A model generated the notes under the pieces. That model did not search any database. It was given only the letters and a program-made list of their open reading frames with translations, and was not told the origin of the DNA. From Mycobacterium kiyosense (GTDB lineage Bacteria; Actinomycetota; Actinomycetes; Mycobacteriales; Mycobacteriaceae), in NCBI GenBank assembly GCA_021654635.1, contig AP025179.1, forward strand, positions 4,526,001-4,590,000: 64,000 nucleotides of DNA, written 5' to 3'. Numbering within the stretch: the first letter of the stretch is position 1; each line of letters opens with the position of its first letter. Positions 51,349-60,253 of this stretch are shown piece by piece. Both the position numbers and the translations under genes were made by a program.

Positions 51349-52716
51349 TTAGCCAGTGGATCTCGGTGCGCCCGCTACCGCTGGGAGCGCAGCGGCGATG
51401 CGGTCCACCACCAGCCGCGCGGAGTGCACGCAACCGCTCTGCCCTGCCGTCGCCCATTCCCGCACGCCGTCGCCGACGTTGAAGAGGTTGGGAATCGGCG
51501 TGGTCTGCGGAAGATCGCGACCCGCGATGGCCCGCTGGGCCGGCCAATCCTCGCCCGCACAGATCTGCACCGAGAGAATCTTGGCCGTCTCAAAACCTGG
51601 AAAGTGCTCCGCCAGATCGGCTTTCAGCATCGCGATCTCAGCCGCCTCGTCGAAATCGCCAGTCGCCGGGTGCGGCGTACTGGCGCCGGCATACAGGTGC
51701 CAACCAGGTGGCGCCATCTCCGGGCACGTCTCGGTCAGGTTGGCCGCGTAGGCGAGCCGACGCGTGGGACCGAAGAACACCACCCCGGGCACCGTGGTCA
51801 AGGGCCGCCTGCTCGCGAAGTTCACCGTGATCAGCGTGCTCGGCGCCGACTGTGCCCGAACCCGATCGGCGTAGCCGGCGGGCAGGTTCTCGTCACCGCA
51901 CATCCGCACCGTCGCCACCGGACCGGCGTTGCTGACCACGGCACGCACCGAGACTGAAACGTCTTGACCCGCAAGGCGCACCACCGCACCAACGACCCGA
52001 CCGGCATCGTCGAAGGTCAGCCGGGTGACCTCGCTGTTCAGCCAGAGCACGCCACCCGTGCTCTGGAACTGCTCGGCCAGCGCACGCCACGGGCCGATGC
52101 TGCCCTCCGGATGCATGGCGTAGGTATCCAGAGCCTTCGGCTTGGTGAGGTAGTCGAACAGCAACGCGGCTTCCACATCGGCCGGCTCGGCCGCGAAAAG
52201 GGCGCTGGTCAAGTTGCGCAGCAGGCCCCGAATGAATGGCCCTCTGCGTGCTGTCACGTCGGCGAGCGTGCGCCCCGCCGACGGACGCATCCCCGGGAAC
52301 CGCCGAGCGGTGCCACCGAGCAGCGCGACCATGGCTTTCAAAATGGCGCCGCCCGGCCCGTTCATCACCGGCACGTCGCGCTTGCCCAGTCGTAACACCA
52401 GCGGCTGTGCGGGCAGGCGCGTTCCCATCGGCACACCCAGGTCGTCGAAGAGCCTGCCGTTCTCGCCGCCGGTCTCGATGATCAATGCTCCGGTGTTGAC
52501 CCGAAACCCATCGATCTCAACCGTGGAAGCCCGTCCCCCGACGCGATCGCGGCATTCCGTCAGCAGCGTCCGGTACCCGAGGCGGTTGAGGCGTGCCGCG
52601 GCCGCCATACCCCCTGCGCCCGCACCGATGACCAATACATCGAACTCCTCGTCACCGCCTTGAGAACCACCGTCCGCCAAGCCCTTCGGAGCCGCCTCGG
52701 CACCGTTGCGCCTCAC
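51349..52716 (-). CDS. Phytoene-desaturase-like NAD(P)/FAD-dependent oxidoreductase
   Basis: A 455-residue flavoprotein: VLVIGAGAGGMAAAARLNRL, then TECRDRVGGRAST, and the C-terminal LFNVGDGVREWATAGQSGCV. It belongs to the CrtI-like oxidoreductases. The GTG start (52714-52716) overlaps the SDR stop as GTGA, so the genes are coupled. A much longer open frame upstream overlaps the SDR and is not used. It is the third gene of the P450, SDR, flavoprotein operon. Confidence 0.88.
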   Translation of the reverse strand: MRRNGAEAAPKGLADGGSQGGDEEFDVLVIGAGAGGMAAAARLNRLGYRTLLTECRDRVGGRASTVEIDGFRVNTGALIIETGGENGRLFDDLGVPMGTRLPAQPLVLRLGKRDVPVMNGPGGAILKAMVALLGGTARRFPGMRPSAGRTLADVTARRGPFIRGLLRNLTSALFAAEPADVEAALLFDYLTKPKALDTYAMHPEGSIGPWRALAEQFQSTGGVLWLNSEVTRLTFDDAGRVVGAVVRLAGQDVSVSVRAVVSNAGPVATVRMCGDENLPAGYADRVRAQSAPSTLITVNFASRRPLTTVPGVVFFGPTRRLAYAANLTETCPEMAPPGWHLYAGASTPHPATGDFDEAAEIAMLKADLAEHFPGFETAKILSVQICAGEDWPAQRAIAGRDLPQTTPIPNLFNVGDGVREWATAGQSGCVHSARLVVDRIAAALPAVAGAPRSTG

Positions 52717-53546
52717 TTGATCACGGCCCCCGCGTCGATGGGCAGTGAGATCCCGGTGATGTATCGAGCCTCGTCGCTGGCCAGGAACAGCACCGCGTTG
52801 CTCACATCGCCAGGCTCGATCCACGGCACCGGCAGCGCGTTCATCTCCCCGGCGGGCACGGCGAACTTCTCCCTGGTCGGGTGCGGATCGTCCGGCAGGA
52901 AAACGCGATACGTCGACTCGTTCATGATCATGCCGGTGTCGACGTTGGTCGGATGGATGCTGTTGACGCGGATGTTCAGCGGTGCCAACTCGAGGGCCAG
53001 CGTCTTCATCAACCCGACCACCCCGTGCTTGGCCGCAACGTAGTGCCCGATTCCTGGCTGGCCGATGAGGCCGGCGATGCTGCTGGTCAATATGATCGAT
53101 CCGCCGTTGCCGCCAGCGATCAGATGCGGCACCGCCGCTTTGGTGGTGCGCCACACTCCGGACAGATTGGTGTCGATCACCTGCGACCAGGTCTGTTCGG
53201 ACAGCTCGAAAGACGCACCGACGGAGAGGATCCCGGCGTTGGCTATCACGATGTCGAGGCGCCCGAGTTGAGCCACTCCGTCGTTCACCGCGGCTATCAG
53301 CGCGTCGGCGTCGCGGACGTCGGCCTCGTGGGTGACCACGCTCTGCCCGAGTTCCTTGACCTGGCGGGCGGTCTCCTCGAGATCCTCGGGAGTGGCGAGG
53401 GGATACGGCACCGACTCGATTTGACGACAGATGTCGAGCGCGATGATGTCGGCGCCCTCCTGGGCAAGCCGTAGCGCGTGGCTACGCCCCTGGCCGCGCG
53501 CCGCTCCCGTGATCAACGCAACCTTTCCGGCGACACGTCCGGTCAT
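52713..53546 (-). CDS. Mycofactocin-type short-chain dehydrogenase
   Basis: A 277-residue SDR with TGAARGQGRSH, NAG, ILTSSIAG and the catalytic Y-V-A-A-K. After the NAD-binding strand it has the insert DICRQIESVPYPLATPEDL, which is diagnostic of mycofactocin-coupled SDRs that hold their NAD cofactor tightly and pass electrons to mycofactocin. It would oxidise a secondary alcohol, possibly the product of the P450 whose gene overlaps its start (ATGA). No mycofactocin biosynthesis genes are in the window. Confidence 0.92.
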   Translation of the reverse strand: MTGRVAGKVALITGAARGQGRSHALRLAQEGADIIALDICRQIESVPYPLATPEDLEETARQVKELGQSVVTHEADVRDADALIAAVNDGVAQLGRLDIVIANAGILSVGASFELSEQTWSQVIDTNLSGVWRTTKAAVPHLIAGGNGGSIILTSSIAGLIGQPGIGHYVAAKHGVVGLMKTLALELAPLNIRVNSIHPTNVDTGMIMNESTYRVFLPDDPHPTREKFAVPAGEMNALPVPWIEPGDVSNAVLFLASDEARYITGISLPIDAGAVIK

Positions 53547-54779
53547 GTGGACCTCCTAGTGAGGGACGTTAACAGCTTGAGGCTCAGACCTTTTTCGAAA
53601 GTCAGTGGAACCCGGTCCGGGCAGTTCGCGATGCCGGGCGCCCACTTGAGGTCGGCCGGGTCGCCGTCGAATCTCAAATTCGTGATGCGGGCCAGCAGTT
53701 CTTCGAACGCGATGGCGATCTCGACCCTTGCCAGATGCATGCCGACGCAGCGATGTATGCCGAGACCGAAGCCCGCGTTGCCGCCGCGTGGCGGATCGAA
53801 CTGCAGCTGGTCGGCGTTGGGAAACTTCTCCTCATCGCGGTTGGCCGAGTCGAAGCGCACCAACACCCGATCCCCCCTTGCGCATCGGACAGCCGCCGAC
53901 CTCGGTGTCGCGGGTGACCGTCCGGCCGAACGTGGCCACCGGAGACGTGTGCCGGATGAACTCGTCCATGTCATTGCGCACCCACCGCGGATCCCGCACG
54001 CGGGCTTCGAGTTCGGGCTGCAGCGCCATATGCATGGCAATGGTGCCGATCGCCGAACGAGTGGTGTCCAGTCCGCCCAGGAACAGCACGCAGATGGCGC
54101 CGAGCGCTTGCTGCGGCTCGAGCGGTTTCCCGTCGACCGTCCCGGAGACCAAAGACTTCAGGATGCCGTCTTCCTCCGGCGGATTCTCGGTTGCCGCGGC
54201 CAGGTACTCGGCGGCCAGGATTCCGAGGTTCATGAAGTCCTGTTCGGTGCCGTCCTCGGTCACGGCGAAGACGACCTGCTTGGCCCGTTCCATCTTGGCC
54301 ATGTCGGTCTCCTTGAAGACCACAGACGCCAGCACCCGGGACACGAACGGGCCGGCGAACTCACCGAGCAGCTCGACCTTCCCCTTGTCGACGAAATTGT
54401 CGACGAGCTCGCGGGCGATGCTGCGCATTTCGTCCTCGAACGTCAGCGAATACTTGCGCGACAGGTACGGGTTGAGCAATTTGCGAAAAGTAGTGTGCAG
54501 CGGCGGATCCGAGTCAAGCGGGCCCAGGCCGATCGGGGTCGGGGCGGGTGAACCTCCCTGCGAGGAGAAGGTTTCGGGATCCTCGAGAACTTTGCGAACG
54601 TCGGCGTAACGGGTCACCATCCACATCGGGCCGGTCAGTTCGGTTTCGGTGCGTACCACCGGACAATGCTCGCGGGCGTAGGAGAAGGCGTCGTACTTCC
54701 ACTCCTCGTGTTCGGCGTTGAACAAGTCGAACGTGGTGAGCAGGGCGGCAAGGTCGCGTTCAACTGCGGAAGAAGTCAT
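53543..54779 (-). pseudogene. Cytochrome P450, frameshifted as sequenced
   Basis: The N-terminal 300 residues hold LFLGGLDTTRSA (I-helix) and FIRHTSPVATFGR, and the C-terminal part, in another frame, has FGLGIHRCVGMHLA (haem loop, axial Cys about 344). Removing one C from the run at 53872-53877 gives a normal 411-residue P450. It heads the operon with the mycofactocin-type SDR and the flavoprotein, behind the operator at 54811. The shift is probably a sequencing error. It would hydroxylate an alcohol precursor for the SDR. Confidence 0.9.
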
Positions 54780-54810
54780 CGAGACGGCTCCAGAATCTCG
54801 GGCAAACGGT

Positions 54811-54829
54811 TCTCAAACAGTGTTTGGTA
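54811..54829. promoter_or_regulatory. Operator copy TCTCAAAC-AGT-GTTTGGTA
   Basis: Matches 6/8 and 8/8 of the arms of the shared palindrome, 32 bases upstream of the P450 start. Confidence 0.55.
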
Positions 54830-54898
54830 TTTAATTGGCCAGCATGCCATATGAAGTGGGTCACGTCCAACATGCGGCACCCGGTCGCGCCGTTGTCG

Positions 54899-55858
54899 TC
54901 AGCCTCCGACGACGGGATCCAACTTCAGCGGCCGGGCCGCCTCGACCATGATGATCTCCCATTCGATCCTGGAGTGTTCATCCCATTCGCGGCGAGACTT
55001 GATGCGAGCGCGATCGGGGAAGCCGTGATGGATGCCCTGCGGATCATGGCTCACCAGACCAGCTTTGAGCGGGCGGCCGAGTGATTTCCCACCGTGGATC
55101 AACGCGATTTCGTCGTAGTCGGCGTTGCGGTGGAACCAGGGGATGCGCTCGACGCCCTGGATCGACTCGAACGGCCGCGGGAGCAGGTTGATGATGTTGA
55201 TGCCGTCCGCCACCAGGAAGCAATGCATCGATGGAGGCAGGTGCAGGCTGTCGGACATGATCACATTCCAGTCGGCGATATTGAACGCGAACGGGAAGTA
55301 ATCTCCCTTCCAGCCCTGTACGTCGCACGGATGATGGTCGACATAGATCGTCGAGTACTCGTTGTCGTATTTGACCCGGATCTCGTATTCGTCCCGATCC
55401 GAGACGGTGGCGGCAGGCTCTGGCACCCGGATCACGTCGGGGTCGAAGGGGGCATGCCGGCCGAGTCCCACATAGGTGGGCGCCCGCAACTCACCGACCG
55501 TCTCGATACCGAACAACATGGTCTCGCCGGGGTCAACCACGAATCGGTGCGTGATCGCCTTGGGAATGACGACGTAATCGCCTTGCTCGTAGGCGATCGG
55601 GCCGAATTCCGTTTCGACCGTTCCCGACCCGCGGTGCACGAACCAGCACTCGTCGCCGTCGACGTTGCGTCGATAGAACGGCATCGGCTCGGCCCGCCGG
55701 GACAACCAGATGGTGGCATCGGCGTTGTAGTACATGCGTTGTGGATTGCCACGCGGGTCGGTCAGGTCATCGGGTTTGATATCGCCGAGCATGACGCTGG
55801 TCGACCGGAACCGACCTTCGGTGCGGAACACCGTCGGGTCATTGGTGCGGTACAGCAC
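54899..55858 (-). pseudogene. Homogentisate 1,2-dioxygenase-like gene, 3' part after IS insertion
   Basis: A 319-residue open frame with the cupin-type features of homogentisate dioxygenase relatives (VLYRTNDPTVFRTEGRFR near its start, then GDYVVIPKAITHRFVVD and NADYDEIALIHGGKS). It lacks the N-terminus. It continues exactly, in frame, from the fragment at 58573-58720 if the IS21 element and one copy of ACAGCAC are removed, giving 366 residues. Family members cleave an aromatic ring with Fe(II), but actinobacterial relatives vary and the substrate is uncertain. No initiation signal is visible here, so the piece is probably not expressed as a working enzyme. Confidence 0.88.
55852..55858. repeat. 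Target-site duplication ACAGCAC (left copy)
   Basis: The 7-base sequence at 55852-55858 is repeated exactly at 58573-58579, on the two sides of the IS21 element. Removing one copy and the element restores the dioxygenase-like frame. Confidence 0.85.
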
Positions 55859-55866
55859 TCTCTATG

Positions 55867-56756
55867 TCAACCTGACTCAGGACCACTGTGACGGCTTGAT
55901 TCGGGACCACCTCGGCGAGGAGGTGGTGGCTCAGGCGTCTTCGTAGGCTGTGATCGCGAGCTGCTACCGCGGGTATGGCTGAGCCGGTATGAGGTGGTGC
56001 CGGTTTCGATGATGGTGCCGTGGAAGGTGAGTCGGTCGACGATCGCGGCGCAGAGTCGGGGGTCGGTGAAGGTTTTGGTCCAGCCGGAGAAACTCTCGTT
56101 GGATGCGATGGCTACTGACGCCTTTTCCTCGCGTTCAGTGAGTACTTGGAACAGCAACCCGCGCCCCGGCGGTCGAGTTCCATGTAGCCGAGTTCGTCGA
56201 TACATAAAAGATCGACGCGGCCGTAGCGGGCGATCGTGCGGGCGAGTTGCTTTTCATCGGCGGCCTCGACGAGTTCGTTGACCAGTTTGGTCGCCAGTGT
56301 GTAGCGGACGCGGAAGCCTTGCTCGGCGGCGGCGGTGCCCACACCAATGAGCAGGTGGGACTTGCCGGTGCCCGAGTCGCCGATCAGGCAGAGCGGGTCG
56401 CCTCGGCGTATCCAATCGCCTTGGGCGACGGTATGTACGGTGGCGGCGTTGATGTTTGGGTTGGCGTCGAAATCGAAGTCGCCCAACCATTTCTGACGTG
56501 GAAACCCGGCCGCTGCGACTCGCCGCAAGGTGGATCGGCGGTCCCGGTCATCGCATTCGGCCAGGAGCAGTTCGGCGAGGAAGCCGTGGTAGGTGAGCTG
56601 TTCACGCTCGGCGACTTTCACTGCTTCGTCGATCACCGCACGCACGGTCGGCAACCGCAGGCGTCGGCATGCGGAATCGACGGCGGCTTGGGCCGCTTGT
56701 GGGGTCATCCCGCGTTGGCGGCGCAGGGTGTTGGTGACTTTCGTGGCCGTGCTCAT
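55867..56756 (-). pseudogene. istB: IS21 helper ATPase IstB, frameshifted
   Basis: An AAA+-type transposition helper: Walker A GDSGTGKSHLLIG and Walker B LLCIDELGYM are in the first frame. The C-terminal part (LLFQVLTEREEKASVAIASN, FTDPRLCAAIVDRLTFHG) is in another. The frames join if one base is added near 56158, so the shift is opposite in sign to the ones in the host genes. The rejoined length of about 296 residues suits the family. IstB directs IstA to DNA targets. Confidence 0.88.
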
Positions 56757-58428
56757 GATCCAGTCGTTCCTTCCATTCCGTCACCGGGTGGCGGTGTTGG
56801 GGGTCTGCGTTGGAGCAGCTCGTCGTAGGCCGCGACGTCAGGCAGCGGCCGGGTGTCGGGTGGCAGGCCGGCGATCACGGTCGCTGGATCAGCCAGGCGG
56901 CGCTGGGTCAGACTGACGACCCGGTAATCGACGGTATTGGCATGGTTACCGGCGTGACGGTCTGATTCGAGACCACCACCGGCGGCATGCAGGCGTGCTT
57001 CGACCGCGACCACATCCGCTGAAACGGCACCGACCGACAGGGCGGCGTGGATCCCGGCGATCACATCGGTAGCGCGCATGCTCGGTGCAGCAGCAGCACG
57101 TCGATTAGCGAGCGAGTCCCGCCAGCATCGCCGTCGACGCGGCGGGCCTGCTGCCAGAACGCCTCGTGCGCTGCGGTGAAAGTGCCGGCGGCGCGGGCCT
57201 GAGCAAGCGCGGTGGAGCCGGGCAACGCGCCGGGTTTGCAGTGCAACACCTCCAGATAGTGGTCGAGGTTGATCGATTGCCCGTTGCGGGTCGTGACGCG
57301 TTCATGGCGTGCGGCGATAGTGCGGCCGTCGAAGACGACCAACTCCGAGGCCCGCAGCGACACCCTGACTTTGCGTCCGATCAACCGGGCGGGAACCGAG
57401 TACTTCGCCGACCGCGCCGTGATCAGCGCCGACCGGTCCACCCGTGGATGCAGCACCAGCCCCGGGTCGAACCGCTCGGCAGGCAGAGCGGCGAGATGTT
57501 CTCGTTCGGTCTGGAAGTCCTGGCCCACGGTGTGCAGCCGGCCGGTGACCCGCCGATGATCCTCACGTGCTTCGCAGCGGCGGATGTAGTCGTTGAGCTC
57601 TGACAGCGAGTCCACTTCCGGCATGGGCGTGAGCCAGGTGCGGCGGAAACGTCCGATCTCGCCCTCGACTCCGCCTTTCTCGTGGGCGCCTTTCACTCCC
57701 GGCTGGCAGTAGAACGGGTCGAACCCGTAGAACGATCTGAACAGCACCCACCGGTCGTTCTCGACCCTGCCCCGACCGCGGCCGAACACCACCGAGGTGA
57801 CCGCAGACTTCAAGTTGTCGTAGCGGATATGGCGCACCGGGATGCCGCCGATCACGTCGAATGCTTCGATGTGGCCTTCGAGGAACGCCTCCTGCGACTG
57901 AGTCGCATACACCCGATGGACTGCCTTGCCGGACATCGACATTCGGAAAACGAACATGTAGCAGCGGGTTCTGACACCAGCGAGGATGACGTGAACCTCG
58001 CCGAAATCAACCTCAGCTTCAGCGCCGGGCGGGTGTTCCTGCGGCACGAACGCTTCCTGCGCCTGCTTACCGGACTCGGCGATGATCTCCGCACGACGGA
58101 CCCGGACATAGTCACGCACCGACGAATACGACACATCCTCAACGCCGTGTTCATCGGCCAGACGATTGCAAATCCTTGTCGCAGTGTGGCGTTGCTTGCG
58201 GGGCGCATCCAGATCGGTCCGCAGCATCGCATCAATCGCAGGTTTGAGCGGGCCCAGTTTCGGCGACTCCCGCACCGGTGTCTTCCGCCTCGGCGGCTCC
58301 GGATTCGCCAACGCGTGCCGGACCGTATCCCGGCCAACCTTGTACTTACGAGCAAGCGCCCGAATACCCAAACCCTCGACCCGGGCGTCCCTACGTATCT
58401 GGGCGAACAGCTCCACACGACTTCCCAT
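56753..58428 (-). pseudogene. istA: IS21 transposase IstA, frameshifted near its C-terminus
   Basis: The N-terminal HTH (GLGIRALARKYKVGRDTVRH) and the DDE catalytic core are intact: Asp in AEVDFGE, Asp in HIRYDN and Glu in EKGGVEGEIG. A stop at about 57062 cuts the frame; the natural end (MRATDVIAGIHAAL onwards to the ATGA overlap with istB) is one frame away and joins with one added base near 57072. The truncated product of 455 residues still has the whole catalytic core and might be active. Confidence 0.88.
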
Positions 58429-58479
58429 CCGGAACCCTCCGACAGCGAGCCAATAATCGACACGCCAACCGTCGAGGGT

Positions 58480-58559
58480 GGTCCTGAATCAAACCGTCAC
58501 AACACACCGGTCTGAAAGAAGGTGGTCCTGAATCAGGCCGTCACACCGGTCCTGAATCA
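58480..58559. repeat. Right-end terminal repeats of the IS21 element
   Basis: Three copies of GGTCCTGAATCA at 58480-58491, 58524-58535 and 58548-58559. They are the inverted counterparts of the TGACTCAGGACC and TGATTCGGGACC units at 55873 and 55897. They are probable IstA binding sites. Confidence 0.75.
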
Positions 58560-58572
58560 AACTGTCATAGCC

Positions 58573-58720
58573 ACAGCACGGCCTCCCGGCCGTCAAAGCC
58601 GTGCCGCGTCAGTTCATCGTCCTTGAGAAGTTCGCCGTTGCTATCGGCGGCGGGCAGATCGCGGTGCGCCTGCCGACTCGTCTTGCCCTTGCTGAGCTGG
58701 ATCAAGGTTCGCATGGTCAT
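58573..58720 (-). pseudogene. Homogentisate 1,2-dioxygenase-like gene, 5' part cut by IS insertion
   Basis: From ATG at 58720 (MTMRTLIQLSKGKTSRQAHR; a second ATG is at 58714) the frame encodes 47 residues before the target duplication ACAGCAC and then the IS. The phrase LSKGKTSRQAH is typical of the N-terminus of homogentisate-dioxygenase-like proteins of actinobacteria. Joined to the part at 54899-55858 it gives a continuous protein. It is divergent from the racemase-like gene at 58858 and shares the operator at 58829. Confidence 0.85.
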
Positions 58721-58828
58721 GGCGTCAGAATAAAACATCATCAAGCGTTTGACGATCAGCATTTGGTTTGTGCTCTTCAGAAGAGTCGCAACATGTGCGC
58801 TGAGCAGGTGCGCCTCCGTCGGGACCAC

Positions 58829-58851
58829 CAACAAACCTTGTTTGGTATCTT
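58829..58851. promoter_or_regulatory. Operator copy CAACAAAC-CTT-GTTTGGTA with overlapping -10 box
   Basis: Positions 58829-58847 match the shared palindrome at 6/8 and 8/8. TATCTT (58846-58851, TANNNT) overlaps its end. The racemase-like GTG start begins seven bases after this box, exactly where transcription would start, so the mRNA may be leaderless. Confidence 0.55.
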
Positions 58852-58857
58852 GAACGG

Positions 58858-60030
58858 GTGGTCCAGCTTCCGCCGACGGGTGTCGCACCCACCGGCCTGC
58901 CCCCGTTGACCGGTGTGCGCGTGCTGGACCTGAGCGCTTTGGGGCCCGGCCCGTTCTGCTCGATGCTGCTCGCCGATTTCGGCGCAGATGTGGTCGCCGT
59001 CGAGCGGCCTGGAGACCCTCATCCCTTCGATCCGGCCAAGTCCCTGTCGCGGGGTAAACGCTCGGTCGTGGTAGACCTGCGCGCAACGCGCGGCCCGGAG
59101 GTCATCGCCCGGCTTGCCGACTCCGCGGACGTCCTGTTGGAAAGCAATCGACCCGGCACCATGGAGCGCTACGGGCTGGGCCCGGATCCGTTGTGCGAAC
59201 GCAATCCGCGGCTCATCTACACGCGGCTGACCGGTTGGGGCCAAGACGGGCCGTACCGGGACAAGGCCGGCCACGACATCAACTACGCCGCGATCGCGGG
59301 CACCCTCGGCGTGATCGGAGACGAGCAACCGGTACCGCCCCTGGCCATGCTGGGCGACCTGGCCGGTGGTTCACTGTTCGCCGCGCTTGGGATAGTGATG
59401 GCGCTCTACGAACGCACGGTCACCGGCCGGGGCCAGGTCATCGATGCGGCGATCACCGACGGCTCGGCCTTACTCAACCTCACCAACCTCGCCGAATTCA
59501 ACGCCGGGATCTGGGCCGGCCGCGGCCGCCACATCCTGTCCGGAAAAGCCCCGTTCTACGGCCCCTACGCTTGCGCGGACGGTCGATACTTCGCGGTTGG
59601 TGCCATCGAACCGAAGTTCTACGCCAATTTCCTTGCTGCCCTTGGCATCCAAGATGCGGATAGCTCCGCGCAACTCGACCCGGCACGCTGGGCTCAGTTG
59701 CGCGAGGAGATCGCGGCCGTCTTCGCCACCAAACCCCGCGCCCACTGGACGGCGGTGTTCGCCGACGTCGACGGTTGCGGAGCACCGGTTCTCGAGCTCG
59801 ACGAGTTGGCCGACGACCCACATCTACGGGCACGTTCCACGATCGTCACCGAGCCGGACGGCTCGGTGACCGCCAGCCCCGCACCACGGCTCTCGCGCAC
59901 GCCGGGACGTACCGGCCCCGCTCCGAGGGCAAAAGGTGCGGATACCCGAGATGTATTGCGCGAGTCCGGTTTCAGCGACGAAGAAGTCAGTTCGCTGCTC
60001 GCCGAGCGGGCCGTTGCCGCACCCGATTAA
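58858..60030 (+). CDS. CaiB/BaiF-family protein, alpha-methylacyl-CoA racemase-like
   Basis: A 390-residue family III CoA-transferase fold. It has AGHDINYAAIAG with His139-Asp140 and an Asp at about 167 (MLGDLAGG), matching the His/Asp acid-base arrangement of alpha-methylacyl-CoA racemase. I therefore favour racemisation of a 2-methyl-branched acyl-CoA, needed for side-chain beta-oxidation of steroids and methyl-branched fatty acids, over CoA transfer. The GTG at 58858 fits a leaderless start. Divergent from the interrupted dioxygenase-like gene. Confidence 0.88.
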   Translation: MVQLPPTGVAPTGLPPLTGVRVLDLSALGPGPFCSMLLADFGADVVAVERPGDPHPFDPAKSLSRGKRSVVVDLRATRGPEVIARLADSADVLLESNRPGTMERYGLGPDPLCERNPRLIYTRLTGWGQDGPYRDKAGHDINYAAIAGTLGVIGDEQPVPPLAMLGDLAGGSLFAALGIVMALYERTVTGRGQVIDAAITDGSALLNLTNLAEFNAGIWAGRGRHILSGKAPFYGPYACADGRYFAVGAIEPKFYANFLAALGIQDADSSAQLDPARWAQLREEIAAVFATKPRAHWTAVFADVDGCGAPVLELDELADDPHLRARSTIVTEPDGSVTASPAPRLSRTPGRTGPAPRAKGADTRDVLRESGFSDEEVSSLLAERAVAAPD

Positions 60031-60046
60031 CAGCGATCTTCCTCAG

Positions 60047-60238
60047 TCACGCCCACGTGATGGCATGCTCGGGGCAGCTCAGCACGGCTTCGTCGATGTC
60101 CGCCTTATCCGCGTCGTCGACATTGTCGTGCAGCACCACCCCGAACCCGGCGTCGTCCATGTCGAAGTATGCCGGCGCGATGAGCACGCAGCGGCCGTGC
60201 CCCTGACACTTACCCGGGTCGATCGTCAGACGAGACAA
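60047..60238 (-). CDS. Ferredoxin, [3Fe-4S]-type with His in the cluster motif
   Basis: A 63-residue ferredoxin with C11-x2-H14-x2-C17 and C55-P. The second cluster ligand position is His rather than Cys, as in the atypical ferredoxins that serve mycobacterial P450s. It lies 15 bases after the aldehyde dehydrogenase on the same strand and is probably co-transcribed from the operator-bearing promoter at 61850. It could supply the P450s at 47057 and 53543, which share that operator. Confidence 0.92.
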   Translation of the reverse strand: MSRLTIDPGKCQGHGRCVLIAPAYFDMDDAGFGVVLHDNVDDADKADIDEAVLSCPEHAITWA

Positions 60239-60253
60239 GGTAGTTCACCCCTT

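Larger units (their letters stand above)
55859..58572 (-). mobile_element. IS21-family insertion sequence, about 2.7 kb
   Basis: Encodes IstA (56753-58428) and IstB (55867-56756) on the minus strand with the typical ATGA overlap. The ends carry imperfect inverted repeats made of iterated TGATTCAGGACC-type units: 55873-55884 and 55897-55908 on the left, and their complements at 58548-58559, 58524-58535 and 58480-58491 on the right. Multiple terminal repeats are characteristic of IS21. Flanking ACAGCAC duplications define the borders. Both transposase genes are frameshifted, so this copy may be immobile. Confidence 0.92.

Noticed and set aside
55865..58567. Alternative IS21 borders beginning with TG and ending with CA
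   Set aside because: These ends fit the IS21 convention but leave no target duplication; the borders at 55859 and 58572 are flanked by an exact 7-bp repeat that restores the interrupted reading frame.
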